64,000 nt of DNA from Intrasporangiaceae bacterium URHB0013 (GTDB taxonomy: Bacteria > Actinomycetota > Actinomycetes > Actinomycetales > Dermatophilaceae). The notes beneath the pieces are model-generated. The model did no database searches. It worked only from the letters and a program-made list of their open reading frames with translations, and had not been told where the DNA came from. Position numbers and translations under genes: made by a program. Below are positions 44,661 through 52,529 of this stretch, in pieces (positions within the stretch are counted from its first letter, which is position 1; each line of letters opens with the position of its first letter). Location of the stretch: the NCBI GenBank assembly GCA_000620545.1, contig JIBA01000013.1, forward strand, positions 248,001 to 312,000. The letters are read 5' to 3'.

Positions 44661-46148
44661 GTGGGAGCCGATGTCGAGCAGGCCAGGTACACACGCGAGC
44701 AGCGGCAGCAGTACCGCGAGAAGGTGCGCCGCGACCTCGACGTGTTCGAACGCATGCTCGGCAAGAGCGAGTTCGAGTTCGACCGACCCATGACGGGACT
44801 CGAGATCGAGCTCAACCTCGTCAACGAGGACCTCGGGCCCAAGCTCGACAACAAGACCGTGCTCGAGCAGATCGCCGACGAGGACTACCAGACCGAGCTC
44901 GCGCGCTACAACATCGAGCTCAACGTCCACCCCCGCCCGCTGCCAGGCGACTCCGCCATCGAGCTCGAGCAGCTGCTGCGCGAGTCGCTCAACCGGGCTT
45001 CGGCCAAGGCCGCCGAGGCGCATGCCGGCATCGTCGCCATCGGGATCCTTCCGACGGTCATGCCCGAGCACTTCGAGGGCGACTGGATCAGCGAGAACAT
45101 CCGCTATGCCGCGCTCAACAACGCGGTGCTCGACGCCCGGGGGGAGGATGTCTGGCTCGAGCTGGAGGGGCCGACGGGCGAGCGCATCGCCCGCTACTCC
45201 GACAGCCTCGCGCCCGAGTCGGCGTGCACCTCCATCCAGCTGCACCTGCAGGTCCAGCCAGAGCGTTTCGCCGACCACTGGAACGCCGCCCAGGTCCTCG
45301 CCGGGCCGCAGCTCGCGCTCGGCGCCAACTCGCCCTTCTTCCTCGGCCAGCGGCTCTGGGCCGAGACGCGCATCCCGCTCTTCACCCAGGCGACCGACAC
45401 GCGTTCGGTCGAGCTGAAGAACCAGGGCGTGCGCCCGCGCGTCTGGTTCGGCGAACGGTGGATCACCTCGATCTTCGACCTCTTCGAGGAGAACGTCCGC
45501 TACTTCCCGGCGCTCCTGCCCGAGCTCTACGACGAGGAGCCCGAGGAGGTCTTCGAGCGCGGCGAGGTGCCTCAGCTCAAGGAGCTGCGCCTGCACAACG
45601 GGACCGTCTACCGCTGGAACCGCCCGATCTACGACATCGTCGGCGGCCGTCCCCACCTGCGCGTCGAGAACCGCGTCCTGCCGGCCGGCCCGAGCATCGC
45701 TGACGTCATGGCCAACGCCGCCTTCTACTACGGCACCATGCGGGTGCTCGCCGAGGAGGACCGGCCCGTCTGGACCCGGATGAGCTTCTCCGCGGCCGAG
45801 TCGAACTTCGAGGAGGGCGCCCGCCTCGGCGTCGACGCCCGCACCTACTGGCCCGGCCTCGGTGACGTGCCGGCGACCGAGCTCGCCCTGCGCCGCCTGC
45901 TCCCGATGGCCCACGAGGGTCTCGAGCGCTGGGGTGTGTCGGCAGCCGTGCGCGACCGCTTCCTCACGATCATCGAGGAGCGCTGCCTCCGGGGCGTCAA
46001 CGGCGCCTCGTGGCAGACGGAGTGCGTGGCCCGGCTCGAGGCCCGGGGCCTCACGCGCGACAAGGCGCTGCGCGAGATGCTCGGCCGCTACATCGAGGGC
46101 ATGATGGCCAACGAGCCGGTGCACACCTGGGAGCTGCCGCGCTCGTGA
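44661..46148 (+). CDS. Glutamate-cysteine ligase-like (GCS2 family) protein
   Basis: 495 aa from GTG 44661; the frame is open further upstream but crosses the gcvP terminator. GCS2-type carboxylate-amine ligase features are MTGLEIELNLVNEDLGPKLDN (acidic metal-binding start of the active site), YNIELNVHPRPL, and SIQLHLQVQPERFADHWNAA. Actinobacteria use mycothiol instead of glutathione, so the product may not be gamma-glutamylcysteine; these enzymes in the phylum can make other gamma-glutamyl or amide bonds. No partner (gshB/ATP-grasp) is adjacent. The start codon is uncertain because no clear ribosome site or -10 is seen. Confidence 0.8.
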   Translation: MGADVEQARYTREQRQQYREKVRRDLDVFERMLGKSEFEFDRPMTGLEIELNLVNEDLGPKLDNKTVLEQIADEDYQTELARYNIELNVHPRPLPGDSAIELEQLLRESLNRASAKAAEAHAGIVAIGILPTVMPEHFEGDWISENIRYAALNNAVLDARGEDVWLELEGPTGERIARYSDSLAPESACTSIQLHLQVQPERFADHWNAAQVLAGPQLALGANSPFFLGQRLWAETRIPLFTQATDTRSVELKNQGVRPRVWFGERWITSIFDLFEENVRYFPALLPELYDEEPEEVFERGEVPQLKELRLHNGTVYRWNRPIYDIVGGRPHLRVENRVLPAGPSIADVMANAAFYYGTMRVLAEEDRPVWTRMSFSAAESNFEEGARLGVDARTYWPGLGDVPATELALRRLLPMAHEGLERWGVSAAVRDRFLTIIEERCLRGVNGASWQTECVARLEARGLTRDKALREMLGRYIEGMMANEPVHTWELPRS

Positions 46149-46228
46149 GCGCGCTCGTGAGCGCGCTCGGGTCGCCTTGTGCCACAGCGCCCCTGGCGTA
46201 TGCCGTGTGCCCGGGTCGCCGCACTACG

Positions 46229-46274
46229 CCCCGGACAGGCCCCGGACAGGCCCCGGACAGGCCCAGAAGGGCCT
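46229..46274. repeat. Three 11-bp tandem repeats ending in a small hairpin
   Basis: CCCCGGACAGG is repeated three times (46229-46261). It is followed by AGGCCC-AGAA-GGGCCT (46259-46274), a possible bidirectional terminator between the convergent GCS2 and phosphatase genes. Just upstream (46144-46170) CTCGTGAGCGCG is also tandemly duplicated at the end of the GCS2 frame. Confidence 0.7.
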
Positions 46275-46288
46275 TGGCCACGCCCTGG

Positions 46289-46915
46289 TCAGTCGGAGAG
46301 CAGGCGCCAGGGGGAGAGGTTGTACATCCCGAGGCAGCGGGTGGACCGGTGGTGCGTCAGCACGCTCATCGAGCCGGCGTCGAGGATGAGCTGCTGGCCG
46401 AAGCGCGGGTCGAGCCCGAGGTAGGTGGCGGTCAGCACGCGCAGGGCGTGGCCGTGGCCGAAGAGCGCGACGTCGCCGCGCTCGAGGTCTGGCCACACCT
46501 TGTCGATGACCTGTTGGGCGCGCGCCGACACCTGCTCGACGGTCTCGCCGGGCGTGACACCGGGCTGCACCCCGTCGACGAAGACCTCCCAGGGGTGGCC
46601 GATCTCGGCGCTGATCTGCGTCGTCGTGATGCCCTCGTAGGCGCCGTAGTCCCACTCGCGCAGCAGCGGCTCGACCTCGAAGTCGCCGAGGCCCGCGAGC
46701 TCGGCCGTCCGCTTCGCCCGCTGCAAGGGGGAGACCAGGACGCGTTCGAAGCGGTGCCGGCGCAGCACGTCCGCGAGCTCACGAGCGGCCGCCTCACCCT
46801 CGGGCAGCAGCGGCAGGTCGGTGGTCCCGGTGTGCTGCCCGCTGACCGACCACGCGGTCTCGCCGTGCCGGAAGAGGTAGATGTTGCCGGGGACGACGCC
46901 GTCGGGGGAGGCCAT
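46289..46915 (-). CDS. Histidine phosphatase (phosphoglycerate-mutase family)
   Basis: 208 aa from ATG 46915. The catalytic RHGE motif (LFRHGETAWSVSGQHTG, about residues 14-30), an acid/base glutamate in LLREWDYGAYEG and the second histidine in ALFGHGHALRVLTATYLGLD show an active branch-1 histidine phosphatase. The substrate is not determined; members include acid phosphatases and sugar-phosphate or nucleotide phosphatases. A TACTGT -10 lies 7 nt upstream, so it is probably leaderless. It is divergent from phzF. Confidence 0.88.
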   Translation of the reverse strand: MASPDGVVPGNIYLFRHGETAWSVSGQHTGTTDLPLLPEGEAAARELADVLRRHRFERVLVSPLQRAKRTAELAGLGDFEVEPLLREWDYGAYEGITTTQISAEIGHPWEVFVDGVQPGVTPGETVEQVSARAQQVIDKVWPDLERGDVALFGHGHALRVLTATYLGLDPRFGQQLILDAGSMSVLTHHRSTRCLGMYNLSPWRLLSD

Positions 46916-46922
46916 GCCCGCC

Positions 46923-46928
46923 ACAGTA
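46923..46928 (-). promoter_or_regulatory. -10 box of the histidine phosphatase gene (leaderless)
   Basis: TACTGT on the minus strand, 7 nt before the ATG at 46915. Confidence 0.55.
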
Positions 46929-46987
46929 TCGGCGCGTGCCGGACCCCGGCCCTGCCGCGGTGGCCGGCGCTCGGGCACACTCAGGTG

Positions 46988-47857
46988 ATGGACCTCCCCT
47001 TCCACCTGCTCAACGTCTTCTCCATCGAAGGGGAGCCCTTCTCCGGCAACCCGCTGTGCGTCTTCCCCGAGGCCGGCGACCTCTCCGACGACGAGATGCT
47101 CGCGTGGGCCCGCCAGTTCAACCTCAGCGAGTCGACGTTCGTCACCTCGGTCGGCGACGGGGCCGCCTCGGGTGACGCGGCGGTGCGGATCTTCACCCCC
47201 GGGCACGAGATGCCGTTCGCCGGACACCCCACCCTCGGCGCGGCCGAGGTGGTGGCCGCCCTGAGCGGTGGACTGGATGCCGTGGCGTTGTGCATGCCGG
47301 CAGGGCGCATCGAGGTCGGCCGGGTCGACGGCGGCTGGCGGCTCGCCGCACGCCCCGCGACCCTGCGCGAGGTGACCTCGAGCGGTGCCGACCTGGCTGC
47401 TGCGCTCGGCATCGACCGCATGCTCGTCGTCCGCTCCGACGCCTCGTGGGTCGACGCGGGGGTCGAGCAGCTGCTCGTGCGCCTCGACTCCATCGACGCG
47501 GTCCGGGCGTGCGACCCGGACGCGCACCTCATGGCCGAGCACATGACCTCGCCGGGACGCCCCCCGCACGTCTATGCCTGGGCGTGGACCGGCCCCAAGA
47601 CGATCGAGGCCCGGCTCTTCTACACCCAGGGTCAGGCGGTCCTCGAGGACCCCGCCACCGGCTCCGCGTGTGCCAACCTCGGAGGCTGGCTCGTGGCCCA
47701 GGGTGCCCGCGACGTCTCGGTCGTCGTCAGCCAGGGGACTGCCGTCTGCCGACCGTCGCGCCTGCTCCTCGACGTCGATGTTGCCGGTGCGGTGCACGTC
47801 GGGGGACGCGTCGAGACGGTGGGGCAGGGCACGTGCGCCCTGGGACGGGGCGCCTGA
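46988..47857 (+). CDS. PhzF-family isomerase/epimerase
   Basis: 289 aa from ATG 46988. The N-terminal VFSIEGEPFSGNPLCVFPEAGDLSDDEM, FNLSESTFV with its catalytic glutamate, the RIFTPGHEMPFAGHPTLGAAEVV block and the later EDPATGSACANLGGWL are PhzF signatures. PhzF itself acts in phenazine synthesis, but most members are stand-alone enzymes of unknown substrate; no other phenazine genes are present, so a general metabolic role is more likely. DUF1697 starts 1 nt after its stop. Confidence 0.88.
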   Translation: MDLPFHLLNVFSIEGEPFSGNPLCVFPEAGDLSDDEMLAWARQFNLSESTFVTSVGDGAASGDAAVRIFTPGHEMPFAGHPTLGAAEVVAALSGGLDAVALCMPAGRIEVGRVDGGWRLAARPATLREVTSSGADLAAALGIDRMLVVRSDASWVDAGVEQLLVRLDSIDAVRACDPDAHLMAEHMTSPGRPPHVYAWAWTGPKTIEARLFYTQGQAVLEDPATGSACANLGGWLVAQGARDVSVVVSQGTAVCRPSRLLLDVDVAGAVHVGGRVETVGQGTCALGRGA

Positions 47858-47858
47858 C

Positions 47859-48398
47859 GTGCCCACGTGGATCGGCTTCCTCCGGGCCGTCAACGTCGGC
47901 AAGCGGCAGGTACGGATGCAGACGCTGCGGGAGTTGCTCGTGGCCGAGGGTTACGAGGACGTCGAGACCCACATCCAGAGCGGCAACCTCAAGGTCCGCT
48001 CGGCCACCCGCAGCGCGGCCAAGGTCGAGGCCGACCTGCGCCGGGCCATCAGCGCCGCGTTCGGCTTCGACGTCCCGGTCATCGTGCGCACCCCCGCACA
48101 GCTGAGCCGGCTCGCCGACGAGGCTGAGGCACTCGAGTCGCCGATCGCAGCCGACGCGAGGCGCTACGTCACCTTCATGACAGGCGACCTCGACCCGAAG
48201 GGGGTGGAGGCGCTGCACGCCTGGGACGTCGCCACGGAGGGGGCACGCGTCGTGGGCAACGACGTCGTCCTGTTCCTCGCCGACGGGGTCCAGGCCGCGC
48301 GGCTGAGCAATGCCCGCCTCGAAAAGCTCACGGGCGCCGTCGGCACATCACGCAACATCGCCGTCGTGCGGGCGCTCGCCGACAAGTGGGGCGGCTGA
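47859..48398 (+). CDS. DUF1697 protein
   Basis: 179 aa from GTG 47859. It has the typical DUF1697 pattern: WIGFLRAVNVGKRQVRMQTLRELLVAEGYEDVETHIQSGNLKV in part at the N-terminus and SNARLEKLTGAVGTSRNIAVVRALADK at the C-terminus. Proteins of this family are small, cytosolic and functionally undescribed. It is cotranscribed with phzF (stop TGA and start GTG one base apart) and convergent with rlmB at 22 nt. Confidence 0.85.
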   Translation: MPTWIGFLRAVNVGKRQVRMQTLRELLVAEGYEDVETHIQSGNLKVRSATRSAAKVEADLRRAISAAFGFDVPVIVRTPAQLSRLADEAEALESPIAADARRYVTFMTGDLDPKGVEALHAWDVATEGARVVGNDVVLFLADGVQAARLSNARLEKLTGAVGTSRNIAVVRALADKWGG

Positions 48399-48420
48399 CG
48401 CAGGAGCGCCCCGCCCGGTG

Positions 48421-49182
48421 TCAGAGACGAGAGCGGCGGACCAGCTCGAAGCAGACGACGGCGGCTGCGGCGGAGACGTTGAGCGACTCCACGCCCGCGG
48501 CCATCGGGATCGACACCCACGTGTCGACGAGGTCGGCCACCTCCGGAGTGAGCCCGGCCGTCTCGCTTCCGAGCACGAAGGCGATCGGCTCCGGCAGGTG
48601 GGCGGCGAAGAGGTCGTCGTCACCGCCTGCGTCGAGCCCGACGACGTGGAAGCCGGCACGTCTGAGGTCACCCACCGCCTCGGCCGCGGTGAACGTCTTG
48701 AGGATCGGCGCCCTGAAGGCGACACCGGCCGACGCCTTGACGACGAGCGGGTCCAGCGACGCGACGCCCTTGCGCGGGACGACGATGCCGTCGATCCCCG
48801 CTGCCGTTGCCGAGCGGAGGATCATCCCCACGTTGGCGGGGGTCGTCACGCCGTCGAGCACGAGCACGGACCGCAGGGAGGCCGCGTCCGTCGCGAGGGT
48901 CGACTCGAGCGGACGCATCCGAGGTGCCACGACATCGGCGAAGACGCCCTGGTCCTGGCGGCCGTTGCCGGCAAGCTTCTTGACCCGCTCGGCGCTCGCG
49001 TACTGCACCTCGACGCCGCGACGCCGCGCCGCCTGCTGGATCTCACGCAGGCCGCTGCCGCGCGCCCCGTCGGCGATGACGACCTTGTCGACGTGCAGGT
49101 CGCCGTCGAGGAGCACCTCGTGGACGGGGTTGCGGCCGTAGACCGTGATGAAGCGGTCCTTGGGGGAGATCTCTGCGCTCAC
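48421..49182 (-). CDS. rlmB: 23S rRNA 2'-O-methyltransferase, TrmH/RlmB family
   Basis: 253 aa from GTG 49182. An N-terminal SpoU substrate-binding domain (VYGRNPVHEVLL) and the C-terminal SPOUT knot with LDGVTTPANVGMILRSATAAG, FVLGSETAGLTPEV and SIPMAAGVESLNVSAAAAVV (the three SpoU motifs) support RlmB, which methylates the ribose of a guanosine in 23S rRNA. The frame upstream of 49182 is non-coding shadow. The same motifs occur in other TrmH-type enzymes, including self-resistance methylases, so the exact site is inferred. Confidence 0.88.
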   Translation of the reverse strand: MSAEISPKDRFITVYGRNPVHEVLLDGDLHVDKVVIADGARGSGLREIQQAARRRGVEVQYASAERVKKLAGNGRQDQGVFADVVAPRMRPLESTLATDAASLRSVLVLDGVTTPANVGMILRSATAAGIDGIVVPRKGVASLDPLVVKASAGVAFRAPILKTFTAAEAVGDLRRAGFHVVGLDAGGDDDLFAAHLPEPIAFVLGSETAGLTPEVADLVDTWVSIPMAAGVESLNVSAAAAVVCFELVRRSRL

Positions 49183-49254
49183 GGCGACAGGATCCCACAG
49201 GGCGGGGGACGCGCCCGGACGGCCGGGAATGAGCGAGGGCGCGACGACGTTCGG

Positions 49255-49273
49255 TATGATTGAATCGTCAATC
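49255..49273 (+). promoter_or_regulatory. -10 box with overlapping palindromic operator (flavin oxidoreductase operon)
   Basis: TATGAT (49255-49260) is a near-perfect -10. It is overlapped by GATTGAATCGTCAATC (49258-49273), a perfect 6-4-6 palindrome, AT-rich in this genome. A repressor bound there would block RNA polymerase. The candidate class is MarR/HxlR-like, an inference from operator size; no such regulator gene is adjacent. Confidence 0.6.
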
Positions 49274-49290
49274 ACAAGGAGCTGGGACAC

Positions 49291-50463
49291 ATGCAGTTCG
49301 GGATCTTCACCGTCGGCGACGTGACCACGGACCCCACGACGGGCCGTACACCCACCGAGCACGACCGGATCGAGGCGACGGTCGCCATCGCCACCAAGGC
49401 GGAGGAGGTCGGTCTCGACGTCTTCGCGACCGGACAGCACCACAACCCGCCGTTCATCCCGTCGGCCCCGACGACGACGCTGGCCTACATCGCCGCCCGG
49501 ACCGAGCGGATCATCCTCTCCACCTCTACGACGCTCATCACCACGACCGACCCCGTGCGGATCGCGGAGGACTACGCGACGCTGCAGCACCTGAGCAACG
49601 GGCGGATGGACCTCATGATGGGGCGGGGCAACACCGGCCCGGTCTACCCGTGGTTCGGCAAGGACATCCGCGACGGCATCCCGCTCGCCATCGAGAACTA
49701 CGCCCTGCTGCACCGCCTGTGGCGCGAGGACGTCGTCGACTGGCAGGGGAAGTACCGCACCCCGCTGCAGGGCTTCACCTCGACGCCCCGTCCGCTCGAC
49801 GGCGTGCCGCCGTTCGTCTGGCACGGCTCGATCCGGAGCCCCGAGATCGCCGAGCAGGCGGCCTACTACGGCGACGGCTTCTTCTCCAACCACATCTTCT
49901 GGCCGGCCAGCCACACCAAGCAGATGGTGCAGCTCTACCGCCGCCGCTTCGAGCACTACGGCCACGGCAGCGCCGACCAAGCCATCGTCGGCCTCGGTGG
50001 TCAGGTGTTCATGCGCAAGAACAGCCAGGACGCCGTCCGCGAGTTCCGCCCCTACTTCGACAATGCCCCCGTCTACGGCCACGGCCCTTCGCTCGAGGAG
50101 TTCACGAGCCAGACGCCCCTGACCGTCGGCAGCCCGCAGGAGGTCATTGAGAAGACGCTCGGCTTCCGCGAGTACGCCGGTGACTACCAGCGCCAGCTGT
50201 GGCTGCTCGACCACGCGGGCCTGCCGCTCAAGACCGTCCTCGAGCAGCTCGACATCCTCGGCGAGGAGGTCGTGCCCGTCCTGCGCAAGGAGTTCGCCGC
50301 TCTCAAGCCCGCGCACGTCCCCGACGCCCCCACCCACTCGAGCCTGCTGGCGCGCGGCGGCGCACACGACACAACGGTTCCCGCCGTCGACGACGTGACC
50401 GGCGCGTCGCCCGAGCCGTCCACCGCAGCAACCGCCCCGACCACCCTGGAGGTGACGAAGTGA
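49291..50463 (+). CDS. LLM-class flavin-dependent oxidoreductase
   Basis: 390 aa, ATG 49291 with AAGGAG. Bacterial-luciferase-type TIM barrel: MQFGIFTVGD, EVGLDVFATGQHHNP, STSTTLITTTDPVRIAEDYATLQHLSNGRMDLMMGRGN in part and WHGSIRSPEIAEQAAYYGDGFFSNHIFW. It uses reduced FMN for a monooxygenation of unknown substrate. The last 50 or so residues are a disordered Pro/Thr/Ala extension. It is translationally coupled (4-nt GTGA) to an FMN reductase, giving a self-contained two-component monooxygenase. Confidence 0.92.
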   Translation: MQFGIFTVGDVTTDPTTGRTPTEHDRIEATVAIATKAEEVGLDVFATGQHHNPPFIPSAPTTTLAYIAARTERIILSTSTTLITTTDPVRIAEDYATLQHLSNGRMDLMMGRGNTGPVYPWFGKDIRDGIPLAIENYALLHRLWREDVVDWQGKYRTPLQGFTSTPRPLDGVPPFVWHGSIRSPEIAEQAAYYGDGFFSNHIFWPASHTKQMVQLYRRRFEHYGHGSADQAIVGLGGQVFMRKNSQDAVREFRPYFDNAPVYGHGPSLEEFTSQTPLTVGSPQEVIEKTLGFREYAGDYQRQLWLLDHAGLPLKTVLEQLDILGEEVVPVLRKEFAALKPAHVPDAPTHSSLLARGGAHDTTVPAVDDVTGASPEPSTAATAPTTLEVTK

Positions 50464-51071
50464 CCCCGTTCCACATCGCCGTCATCACGGCCGGCGTGAC
50501 GCAGCCGTCGTCGACGCGCCTGCTGGCCGACCGCCTCACCGATGCCACGGTCCGGGCGCTTTCCCCCCGCGAGGTCGTCGTCGAGGTCGTCGACGTGCGC
50601 GACGTCGCGCACGACCTGACGAACAACGTTCTCACCGGCTTCGCCTCACCCGAGCTGCAGGTGCGCCTCGACGCGATCATGGAGGCGGACGCCGTCGTCG
50701 TCGCGACCCCGGTGTACGCCGCGTCGTACAGCGGTCTGTTCAAGATGCTCGTCGACGTGCTCCCCAGGGACGCCCTGCGCGACACCCCGGTGCTGCTCGG
50801 TGCGACCGGCGGTACGGCCCGCCACTCGCTCGTGATCGAGCACGCCCTCCGGCCTCTCTTCGCCCACCTCGGCGCGCTCGTGGCCCCGGTGGCGGTCTTC
50901 GCGGCCAGCGAGGACTGGGGCAGCGTCGACGCCGGTCGGCTGGGCGAGCGCATCGAACGCGCCGGGACGGCGTTTGCGGCTCTCGTGAGCGGTTCACCTC
51001 GGTCGGCTCGCGTCGACCCGTTCGACGAGGTCACGCCGTTCGAGTCGATGCTCACGGACCTGCGCGGCTGA
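50460..51071 (+). CDS. NAD(P)H-dependent FMN reductase (CE1759 type)
   Basis: 203 aa from the GTG overlapping the previous stop. Flavodoxin-like fold: FHIAVITAGVTQPSSTRLLADRL, AVVVATPVYAASYSGLFKMLVDVLP with the FMN-binding PVY segment, and GATGGTARHSLVIEHALRPLFAHLGA. It supplies reduced flavin to the LLM monooxygenase encoded upstream. Pairs of this type are known in Corynebacterium and relatives, often induced by thiol or electrophile stress. Confidence 0.92.
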   Translation: MTPFHIAVITAGVTQPSSTRLLADRLTDATVRALSPREVVVEVVDVRDVAHDLTNNVLTGFASPELQVRLDAIMEADAVVVATPVYAASYSGLFKMLVDVLPRDALRDTPVLLGATGGTARHSLVIEHALRPLFAHLGALVAPVAVFAASEDWGSVDAGRLGERIERAGTAFAALVSGSPRSARVDPFDEVTPFESMLTDLRG

Positions 51072-51172
51072 CCGCCTGCGGACCCGGTCGGACGCGCAAG
51101 CCCGGCCGGGTCGGGCTGGTTTCGGCAAAGTCGGTCAGGGATCACACCGCAAGCCACGGCAGACTCTGGGAC

Positions 51173-52435
51173 ATGACCACTCCCGGGTCGAGCCCGTCCC
51201 TCGCGCGGCGACTGACCACCGCGGACGCGGTCCTCATCGGCGTCGGCTCGATGGTGGGCGCCGGCATCTTCAGTGCCTTCGCGCCCGCGGCCCGGGCAGC
51301 CGGTGGGTGGCTCCTCGCCGCCCTCGGGGTGGCTGCCGTCGTCGCCCTGTGCAACGCGACGTCGTCTGCTCAGCTCGCCGCCCAGTACCCGACGTCCGGC
51401 GGCACCTACGTCTACGGACGCGAGCGCCTCGGCCCCTGGTGGGGATTCACGGCAGGGTGGGCCTTCGTCATCGGCAAGACCGCCAGCTGCGCGGCGATGG
51501 CTCTCGTCTTCGCGGCCTACGTCGTCCCGGGTCCCTGGCAGAAGATGGCCGCGGTCCTCGCCGTCGTCTCCCTCGCGGCAGTCAACTACCGCGGCATCAC
51601 GCGTACGGCTCAGCTCACCCGCATCATCGTCGTGACCGTGATCGCGGCCCTCTGCGTCGTTCTCGTCGTGGTGACCGCCTTGGGCGCCGTCACCTCGGGT
51701 CCGCTCCCGGAGGCTCCGGGTCAGGTCGGCCCCGCCGGCGTCCTCCAGGGGGCGGCCATCCTCTTCTTCGCCTTCGCCGGCTACGCGCGCATCGCCACGC
51801 TGGGGGAGGAGGTCGTCGACCCTGGGCGCACCATCCCGCGCGCGATCCTCATGGCCTTCGCCGTCGTCGTGCCGTTGTATGCCGTCACTGCGGTCGTGCT
51901 CGTGCGCTCACTCGGGACCGCCGGGCTGGCGCTGAGCAGTGCGCCGCTGCGCGATGCAGCCGTGACCGTCGACGCTGCTGCATGGCTGCAGGCGCTGGTG
52001 GTCCTGGCGGCAGCCGCCGCCACCCTCGGCGCCCTGCTGGCTCTCGTCGCCGGAGTCGGACGCACCGCCCTCGCCATGGCCCGCCACGGGGATCTGCCGC
52101 GCCCGCTGGCGGCGGTCCACCCGCGCTACTCCGTGCCCCACGTCGCAGAAGTCGCTGTCGCCACCGTCGTCAGCCTCCTCGTCCTCCTCGGCGACCTGCG
52201 GGGCGTCATCGGTTTCTCCTCCTTCGGCGTCCTCATCTACTACGCGGTGGCCAACGCGGCGGCACTGACACAGGACCCGCTGCACCGCCGCTACCCGCGA
52301 GCTCTCGCGGTGACGGGGCTGGGAGGTTGCGTCGCCCTGGCCCTCGCCGTCCCATCCGCCTCGCTCGTCGCGGGCGCCGTCGTGCTGGCCTCCGGCCTCC
52401 TCGGGCGTCTCGTCGTCCTCCGCCGCCGGCCCTGA
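51173..52435 (+). CDS. APC-family amino acid/polyamine permease
   Basis: 420 aa, about 12 transmembrane helices. The substrate-binding turn of TM1 reads GVGSMVGAGIFSAFAPAARAAGGW, with TSGGTYVYGRERLGPWWGFTAGW following and a TM6 region ILFFAFAGYARIATLGEEVVDPGRTIPRAI. These are the APC superfamily marks for cytosolic uptake of amino acids or related solutes; the substrate is not predictable. A CAGACT box 7 nt before the ATG resembles the leaderless promoters elsewhere (one mismatch to TANNNT). It stands alone. Confidence 0.9.
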   Translation: MTTPGSSPSLARRLTTADAVLIGVGSMVGAGIFSAFAPAARAAGGWLLAALGVAAVVALCNATSSAQLAAQYPTSGGTYVYGRERLGPWWGFTAGWAFVIGKTASCAAMALVFAAYVVPGPWQKMAAVLAVVSLAAVNYRGITRTAQLTRIIVVTVIAALCVVLVVVTALGAVTSGPLPEAPGQVGPAGVLQGAAILFFAFAGYARIATLGEEVVDPGRTIPRAILMAFAVVVPLYAVTAVVLVRSLGTAGLALSSAPLRDAAVTVDAAAWLQALVVLAAAAATLGALLALVAGVGRTALAMARHGDLPRPLAAVHPRYSVPHVAEVAVATVVSLLVLLGDLRGVIGFSSFGVLIYYAVANAAALTQDPLHRRYPRALAVTGLGGCVALALAVPSASLVAGAVVLASGLLGRLVVLRRRP

Positions 52436-52497
52436 GTGGCGGCGCCGCCCAGACACGCGGGGGAGTGCTCCCCATGGACGCGTGGGGAGACCCGATC

Positions 52498-52503
52498 TAC
52501 CGT
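52498..52503 (+). promoter_or_regulatory. -10 box of the WXG100-lipase gene
   Basis: TACCGT, about 27 nt before the GTG start. Confidence 0.4.
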
Positions 52504-52529
52504 GGGCGCACCATCGACAGGAGGCCCGC

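Noticed and set aside
41618-44854. Open frame of 1078 codons on the minus strand
   Set aside because: It is the shadow of gcvP; gcvP has full family homology, a ribosome site and a riboswitch.
46229-46261. 11-bp tandem repeats considered as a CRISPR or attachment site
   Set aside because: Only three short head-to-tail units with no spacers and no integrase or tRNA next to them.
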